Origin: Bacillota bacterium
Lineage (GTDB): Bacteria > Bacillota > Desulfotomaculia > Desulfotomaculales > JAJYZD01
DNA length: 18,043 nt
Assembly (NCBI GenBank): GCA_021800315.1
Contig: JAJYZD010000044.1
Coordinates: forward strand, 1-18,043
Reading direction: 5' to 3'
In this document: in pieces, positions 13,716-18,043 of the stretch
Position numbering within the stretch: position 1 is the first letter of the stretch
Layout of the letters: each line of letters starts with the position of its first letter
Made by a program: the position numbers and the translations under genes
Notes under the pieces: generated by a model
Told to the model about the DNA's origin: nothing
Database searches by the model: none
What the model saw: only the letters and a program-made list of their open reading frames with translations

Positions 13716-13750
13716 GTGTTTTTTTCGGCCCGGACAATCCATGACCTGGC

Positions 13751-15004
13751 CTACGGGAGGGATAAGTGGGGGAAAAGCTGGGTGAGGAGGAGCATGAGGC
13801 TCAGTACGATCATGGTCACCGCGGTAACCCAGGAGGTCGCGTTGACGAAGCGGGAGTTGGTGTATTCGCCCATCAGGGACCGGTCGTTGATCAGCACCAG
13901 CATGGCGACGAGGACCACCGGCAACAACACCCCGTTTAGCACCTGGGACCAGAACATGATGGGGATCAGAGGCGCTCCCGGCAGCAGGATGAGGCCCGAC
14001 CCGATGATGATGATGGCTGTGTAAAGGCCGTAGAACTGCGGTGCCTCGTCAAAGGTTTTGTCCACCCCGGCTTCGAAGCCGAGGGCCTCGCAGATGCTGT
14101 AGGCGGTGGCCAGGGGCAGGATGGAGGCGGAAAACAGGGATGCGTTCAAAAGGCCGAAAGCAAACAACTGGGAGGCGAAGCGCCCCGCCAGGGGGGCCAG
14201 GGCCACGGCCGCGTCGCGCGCGCTGTTGATGCCGATGTGGTGTACATACAGGGTGGCGGCTACCGCGATGACGATGAAGACGGCCACCAGGTCGGTCATG
14301 ATGCAGCCGAGGATGACGTCCCACCGGCTGTAGCGGTAATCGGCCGGCGAAATACCCTTCTCCACCACGGCCGACTGGATGTAGAACTGCATCCAGGGGG
14401 CGATGGTGGTGCCGACCAGACCGATGAACATGGCCAGGTAGCCGGGACTTACGCTGAAGCCCGGGGTTACCAGGTTGCGCCCCACGGACGGCCAGTCGGG
14501 GTGGGCCAGCAGGCCGGAGACGATGTAGGCGACGTAGAAGACACAGGCCACCAGGAAGATCTTTTCCACCTTGCGGTAGGTGCCCTTGACCACCATCCAC
14601 CAGACCAGAAGGCCGCCCAGGGGCACGGCCAGGTATCTGGTGACGCCGAAAATGTCCATGCTGGCGGCCAGCCCGGCGAACTCCGAAGCCGTGTTGCCGA
14701 TGTCGGCCAACAACAGGACCAGCATGATCAGCATCGTCAGATGCAGCCCGAACTGCTCGCGGATAAGGTCGGCGAGTCCTTTGCTTGTAACCGCGCCCAT
14801 GCGGGCGCTCATCTCCTGGATAACTATCAGGGCCAGGGTGACGGGCAGGAAAACCCAGAGCAGGTGGTAGCCGAACTGAGCCCCGGCCAGCGAGTAAGTG
14901 GTGATGCCGCCGGCGTCGTTGTCGACGTTGGCCGTGATGATGCCCGGACCGACGACCAGCAGGAAGACCAGGACGGTTTGCCAAAGGTTTCGGTTAAGCT
15001 TCAT
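13751..15004 (-). CDS. Nramp-related divalent metal transporter (NRMT-like, possibly Mg2+)
   Basis: The 417-residue product has eleven or so membrane segments and Nramp landmarks: VVGPGIITANVDNDAGGITT in TM1 and GLVGTTIAPWMQFYIQSAV in TM6. Canonical Nramp/MntH proteins have DPGN in TM1 and MPH in TM6, where Asp, Asn and Met bind Mn2+ or Fe2+. Here the aligned residues are D30-A31-G32-G33 and A202-P203-W204, so Asn and Met are lost. Loss of the soft Met ligand is the hallmark of Nramp-related Mg2+ transporters (NRMTs), hence a harder ion is likely. ATG 15004 has GGGAGGT 6 bases upstream. It is divergent from the O-antigen ligase-like gene, with its own promoter. Confidence 0.85.
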   Translation of the reverse strand: MKLNRNLWQTVLVFLLVVGPGIITANVDNDAGGITTYSLAGAQFGYHLLWVFLPVTLALIVIQEMSARMGAVTSKGLADLIREQFGLHLTMLIMLVLLLADIGNTASEFAGLAASMDIFGVTRYLAVPLGGLLVWWMVVKGTYRKVEKIFLVACVFYVAYIVSGLLAHPDWPSVGRNLVTPGFSVSPGYLAMFIGLVGTTIAPWMQFYIQSAVVEKGISPADYRYSRWDVILGCIMTDLVAVFIVIAVAATLYVHHIGINSARDAAVALAPLAGRFASQLFAFGLLNASLFSASILPLATAYSICEALGFEAGVDKTFDEAPQFYGLYTAIIIIGSGLILLPGAPLIPIMFWSQVLNGVLLPVVLVAMLVLINDRSLMGEYTNSRFVNATSWVTAVTMIVLSLMLLLTQLFPHLSLP

Positions 15005-15022
15005 CCGGGGACCTCCCGCCGT

Positions 15023-15032
15023 TTGCCGGCAA
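15023..15032. promoter_or_regulatory. Palindrome in the leader of the Nramp-related gene
   Basis: TTGCCGGCAA is a perfect 10-bp palindrome between the predicted transcription start and the ribosome site. It could be a small hairpin or an operator; the evidence is weak. Confidence 0.25.
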
Positions 15033-15044
15033 CAACCCATGGAT

Positions 15045-15073
15045 ATTATACGCAAACCGGGCGGGGCAGACAA
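15045..15073 (-). promoter_or_regulatory. Promoter of the Nramp-related gene
   Basis: On the minus strand: -35 TTGTCT (15073-15068), a 17-base spacer, and a perfect -10 TATAAT (15050-15045). It gives a leader of about 34 bases before ATG 15004. Confidence 0.75.
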
Positions 15074-15141
15074 GCCCCGGACCGACCATCCTGCCGGAGC
15101 CGTCCAACCATAGGCGAAAGCCGCCCTGGCCGGCGGCGTAC

Positions 15142-15170
15142 TTGACATGCCCGGCCCGGGTGAGTAACAT
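15142..15170 (+). promoter_or_regulatory. Promoter of the O-antigen ligase-like/TauE operon
   Basis: A perfect -35 TTGACA (15142-15147), a 17-base spacer and -10 TAACAT (15165-15170). The transcript would start about 27 bases before the TTG start codon at 15204. Confidence 0.7.
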
Positions 15171-15203
15171 CTGTGTAGAAAACGTGCGACAGGGGGACGA
15201 ATA

Positions 15204-16706
15204 TTGTTTTATACTATCTGGCAGGAGAGCATTTTCGGCCGCGCGCTGCGGGGCGCGGCCGACGGGATCCGGGAAAGCGCCGTCTACCGGTGGCTGACCG
15301 GTTTCGGACTTCGTCCGGAGGGAGGTTCGCTGGAGGACGACTCTCACCTCTACCGTCTCCTGGGCCGCCTGCTGGCCGCGTTGCGCTCGGCCGTCGAACC
15401 CCTGTTGCGTACGGTCGTGCCGGGTGGGGCGCCGGACCCGGCCGGGGCGGGGATATGGGGGGGCAGCCGCGTTTACCGGTGGGTCAGGTACTTCGCCGTG
15501 GAGGACCTGATATACATAATGCTGCCGTTTGCCTTCTGGGATTTCTTCCTGCGCCGCTATTCGGATCTCCTCTGGAAAACCTGGGACAAGGGACTGTTCG
15601 TCTTGATCGTGGCGGCCTGGATCGTCCGGCAGGTGGGCAGGGGGGGGAAGGTCTACCGGCGCACCGCCCTGGACCTCCCGGTGATAGTGTTTATAGCCGT
15701 CATGCTTTTCCTTTTCTTCGTCGATTCCCCGGTGACCGGCATCGGCTTCGAGGGCCTGCGCGTCTACGTCGAGTACATCCTTTGGTATTTCGTGGGCGCC
15801 AACCTGGTCCGCAGCCGCGCCCACCTGCATAACATCATCTGGGTCCTGCTGCTGGTGGCCTTCCTGGTCTCCCTCTACGGCAACTACCAGTACTACATAA
15901 AGGTACCGATTCCGCCGCAATGGGTGGATCATGCCGAGGCCGCCCTGCGCACCAGGGTTTTTTCGGTGGTGCAAAGCCCCAACGTGCTCGGCAGCTTCCT
16001 GGTCCTGACCATCCCGGCGGCCCTGGCGGAAGCCCTGGCGGCGGGCCGCCGCTGGTGGAAGAGGTCGCTGGCCCTGGTAATCCTGCTGAGCATGACCGCC
16101 GCCCTGGTGTTCACTTATACCCGCGCGGCCTGGTTCGCCCTGGCGGCCGGCCTGGTCCTCTTCGCCATCCTCTACAACCGGCGCCTTCTGGCGGCTCTGG
16201 CGGCGGCCGGGCTGGCGCTGCCCGTGGTGATGCCCAGCGTCCTGTCCCGCCTGTTGTATCTTTTTTCACCGGCCTACATGGCCTCCAGCGCCCGGGCCGG
16301 CCGGCTGGAACGGTGGAGCCACGCCTTCCAGCAGCTGAGTCTGCATCCCCTGGTGGGAGACGGGCTCGGCTGGTACGGGGGGGCCGTGGCGGCCAACGAA
16401 GTGCCGGGCAGCTTTTACGTGGACAGTTTTTACGTCAAGACGGCCGCCGAAACGGGCATAATAGGGTTGTTGGCCCTCTTGTGGCTGCTCGTGTCGGTTG
16501 TCCGGTGCGGCCTGACCAATACACTGCGCCTCACCGATCCCTATCTCAAGCTGGTCAGCGGCGCCCTGCTCGCCGGTCTCTTCGGTGTATTGGTGCACAA
16601 TTCGGTGGAAAACATCTTCGAGGTACCGATGATGGCCACCTATTTCTGGTTCCTGGCCGGGGTCATGGCCGGCCTGCCCTACCTGGAACGAGACCCGGAT
16701 TCCTGA
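15204..16706 (+). CDS. O-antigen ligase/polymerase-like membrane protein (Wzy_C family)
   Basis: The 500-residue product is a polytopic membrane protein. It has an unusual soluble N-terminal stretch of about 100 residues, then many hydrophobic segments (for example IYIMLPFAFWDFFL, IVFIAVMLFLFFV, IIWVLLLVAFLVSLYG, SLALVILLSMTAALVF). The family region is RLERWSHAFQQLSLHPLVGD followed by GLGWYGG and, after a loop, SFYVKTAAETGIIGLLALLW, matching the large periplasmic-loop pattern of O-antigen ligases and Wzy polymerases, which join surface polysaccharide units at the outer membrane face. The usual His-Asn before the last block is Val-Asp here. TTG 15204 is chosen because AGGGGG lies 7 bases upstream and a promoter lies just before. 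It heads an operon with the TauE-type gene. Confidence 0.8.
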   Translation: MFYTIWQESIFGRALRGAADGIRESAVYRWLTGFGLRPEGGSLEDDSHLYRLLGRLLAALRSAVEPLLRTVVPGGAPDPAGAGIWGGSRVYRWVRYFAVEDLIYIMLPFAFWDFFLRRYSDLLWKTWDKGLFVLIVAAWIVRQVGRGGKVYRRTALDLPVIVFIAVMLFLFFVDSPVTGIGFEGLRVYVEYILWYFVGANLVRSRAHLHNIIWVLLLVAFLVSLYGNYQYYIKVPIPPQWVDHAEAALRTRVFSVVQSPNVLGSFLVLTIPAALAEALAAGRRWWKRSLALVILLSMTAALVFTYTRAAWFALAAGLVLFAILYNRRLLAALAAAGLALPVVMPSVLSRLLYLFSPAYMASSARAGRLERWSHAFQQLSLHPLVGDGLGWYGGAVAANEVPGSFYVDSFYVKTAAETGIIGLLALLWLLVSVVRCGLTNTLRLTDPYLKLVSGALLAGLFGVLVHNSVENIFEVPMMATYFWFLAGVMAGLPYLERDPDS

Positions 16707-16715
16707 GCGGGAGGA

Positions 16716-17588
16716 ATGGGAACGGAGTTCCGCCGCCGACGCGGCGGTATATCCCGAATTATGCCTGTAGAAACGGTGTTCGCCGTCTCCGTGGTGGCCG
16801 GCCTGATCGGCGCTCTCAGCGGAATGGGCGGTGGCGTGGTATTGATCCCCGCCCTGACTTTTCTTGGTCTCGACATCCGCCACGCCATCGCCGTCAGCGT
16901 GGTTTCCGTCATCGCCACTTCGAGCGGGGCCGCGGCCGCCTATGTCAAAGACCGCCTTACCCACGTCAAGACCGGAATGTTCCTGGAGATGTTCACTATC
17001 AACGGGGCGCTGGCCGGGGCTGCCATCATGCTGGTTTCCGGGCAGCGCCTGTTGTTCATCCTTTTCGGCGCGGTGCTGCTGGGTTCGTGGCTGGCCCTCC
17101 TGTCCCAACGGCGGGTGGGAGGACAAAAGCCCCGGATCCAGGACCGCTTTTCGGCCTGGTTGGAGCTTTCCGGCAGCTATTACGATTTGAACCAGGAACA
17201 GGTCGTCGCCTACCGGGGGACGCGGGCATACCTGGGTGGACCGCTGATGTTCGGGGTGGGGATGATCGCCGGTATGCTGGGCATAGGCGCGGGGGCGCTC
17301 AAGGTGTTGGTTCTGGACCTCATCATGGGTTATCCGCCCAAGGTGTCCACCACAACCAGCAATATGATCATCGGTGTCACGGCCCTGGCCGGTGCCAGCG
17401 TCTACCTGGCGGCCGGGCTCATCGACCCCGGTCTGGCGGCGCCGGTGGCCCTGGGGGTCGTCGGCGGGGCTTTCGCGGGCACCCGGCTCCTGGTCCGTAT
17501 GGGAAACCAGGCCGTGCGCTCCCTCTTCCTGGTCGTACTGCTCGCCCTTGGTCTGGAAATGATCGGCAACGGGCTGGGGGTGATTTGA
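16716..17588 (+). CDS. TauE/SafE-family anion permease
   Basis: The 290-residue product has the TauE/SafE repeat signature: VVAGLIGALSGMGGGVVLIP in the first half and GVGMIAGMLGIGAGALKVLV in the second, with the inner loop of each half facing a central anion path. Members export sulfite, sulfoacetate or similar anions. A hydrophilic stretch between the halves (about residues 130-170) is longer than in minimal members. Adjacent DUF1634 genes are common for this subfamily, and one follows after 1 base. The start is uncertain: ATG 16716 has GGAGG only 1 base away, whereas ATG 16761 (MPVETVF) fits the family length but has no ribosome site and is preceded by two hairpins. Confidence 0.85.
   Translation: MGTEFRRRRGGISRIMPVETVFAVSVVAGLIGALSGMGGGVVLIPALTFLGLDIRHAIAVSVVSVIATSSGAAAAYVKDRLTHVKTGMFLEMFTINGALAGAAIMLVSGQRLLFILFGAVLLGSWLALLSQRRVGGQKPRIQDRFSAWLELSGSYYDLNQEQVVAYRGTRAYLGGPLMFGVGMIAGMLGIGAGALKVLVLDLIMGYPPKVSTTTSNMIIGVTALAGASVYLAAGLIDPGLAAPVALGVVGGAFAGTRLLVRMGNQAVRSLFLVVLLALGLEMIGNGLGVI
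16719..16747 (+). promoter_or_regulatory. Paired hairpins at the start of the TauE-type gene
   Basis: GGAAC/GTTCC (16719-16731, 3-base loop) and CCGCCGC/GCGGCGG (16730-16747, 4-base loop) sit between the upstream stop and the second candidate start codon. They could tune read-through or translation in the operon. Confidence 0.35.
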
Positions 17589-17589
17589 G

Positions 17590-17967
17590 GTGGAAAGGCC
17601 GGCTTCCGGGCTGGACTTGGAGGTGGTGGTCAGCTATATTCTGTTCGGCGGGGTGCTGACGAGCATGGTCCTCCTTCTGGGAGGGCTGGCCTGGCACGGG
17701 CTGGTAAGCGGGAGCTTCGAACTGCAGTACGGGTTGAGACCGGCCAACTTTTTCAATTTCGCCGCATCCGAGTTCCAAACGGCCTTCCGGGGCGCCTACC
17801 GGCCGCGGTTCGCGGTCAGCATGGGCATCGTGGTGCTGATGCTTACCCCTTTTGTGCGCGTATTGGCTTCCATGTTCTACTTTGCCGTGATCGAAAGGAA
17901 CCGGAAGTATGCCGTGTTTACCTTTGTCGTTCTGGCGGCGCTGAGCTACAGCCTGTTTCTGCGCTGA
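17590..17967 (+). CDS. DUF1634 family membrane protein
   Basis: The 125-residue product has three hydrophobic segments: VVSYILFGGVLTSMVLLLGG, FAVSMGIVVLMLTPFVRVLA and YAVFTFVVLAALSYSLFL. The block LLTPFVRV.AS...F..E.....Y....VL..L is typical of DUF1634, a family of unknown function that is usually encoded next to TauE/SafE permeases, as here. The GTG at 17590 follows the TauE stop by 1 base, with GGGGGTGA overlapping the end of that gene as its ribosome site. It is translationally coupled and probably forms a complex with or regulates the permease (inference). Confidence 0.8.
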   Translation: MERPASGLDLEVVVSYILFGGVLTSMVLLLGGLAWHGLVSGSFELQYGLRPANFFNFAASEFQTAFRGAYRPRFAVSMGIVVLMLTPFVRVLASMFYFAVIERNRKYAVFTFVVLAALSYSLFLR

Positions 17968-18043
17968 TGGATGCGGCGGACGGTCAAAAGCCGTACCCGG
18001 GCATCATTCAGCGGGGTCGGGACAACAATGAGGACTTTCAGAA
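17967..18043 (+). CDS. Start of a further gene, cut by the window end
   Basis: An ATG overlaps the DUF1634 stop codon as TGATG (17965-17969), and the frame stays open to the end: MDAADGQKPYPGIIQRGRD and on. Overlapping stop/start suggests translational coupling in the operon. Twenty-five residues are too few to name a family. A second ATG at 17971 in another frame is also open, so the frame choice is not certain. Confidence 0.35.
   Translation, partial: MDAADGQKPYPGIIQRGRDNNEDFQ

Larger units (their letters stand above)
13438..13750. other. AT-rich intergenic region between two transporter genes
   Basis: There is no gene here. It holds, from right to left on the minus strand: a promoter (13686-13715), a 104-nt self-complementary block (13579-13682), a perfect 12-bp palindrome CATTAATTAATG (13538-13549), and the ribosome site of the ClC gene. 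The composition is clearly more AT-rich than in the flanking genes. Confidence 0.7.

Noticed and set aside
15920..17659. Plus-strand frame of 579 codons crossing the ligase and TauE genes
   Set aside because: It crosses two real genes in a different frame and has Gly/Arg/Pro-rich shadow composition.
1..18043. CRISPR array, tRNA or rRNA genes
   Set aside because: No regularly spaced repeat array, no cloverleaf with TTC-type arm and no rRNA-like stretch was seen on either strand. The only nearby RNA-guided system is IscB.

Overview
The window is GC-rich DNA (roughly 60-65% by eye). Its content suggests a strictly anaerobic member of the Firmicutes, of the Desulfotomaculum/Pelotomaculum/Desulforudis type: an HdrA-type FAD/[4Fe-4S] electron-transfer protein beside acyl-CoA dehydrogenases, a small clostridial ferredoxin, strong AGGAGG-type ribosome binding sites and TTGACA/TATAAT promoters. 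The taxonomic guess is inference only; no rRNA or housekeeping marker is present.

Layout. Bases 1-616 hold no convincing gene, only short repeats that look like the end of an insertion sequence. Bases 617-1622 are a graveyard of ABC-3 type metal permease fragments lying on both strands, which implies deletion and inversion. Bases 1702-2684 encode a nucleotidyltransferase-fold protein with a small partner. A DUF3995-like membrane protein (minus strand) follows, then an IscB (RuvC + HNH) element of about 1.7 kb with its upstream omega-RNA and related hairpins at both ends. The element sits next to the frameshifted remains of a response regulator/histidine kinase pair (about 5105-5660).

Bases 5737-11173 (minus strand) are the metabolic core: two acyl-CoA dehydrogenase paralogs followed by a tandem HdrA fusion protein, read in the order ACAD, ACAD, HdrA. 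Divergent from them is a 2[4Fe-4S] ferredoxin whose promoter overlaps the upstream ATG, so that translation probably begins at a rare ATT codon. The likely theme is flavin-linked oxidation or reduction of an acyl-CoA coupled to iron-sulfur carriers, but both dehydrogenases lack the usual catalytic glutamate.

Bases 11581-15004 (minus strand) carry two ion transporters in separate transcription units. One is a ClC-family protein with CBS domains whose gating and proton glutamates are replaced. The other is an Nramp-related carrier whose metal-site residues differ from canonical MntH and resemble the Mg2+-type NRMT branch. A 104-nt self-complementary leader begins at the predicted transcript start of the ClC gene.

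Bases 15204-18043 (plus strand) form an operon with a strong promoter: an O-antigen ligase/polymerase-like membrane protein, a TauE/SafE permease, its usual DUF1634 partner, and the start of another gene that runs off the window.
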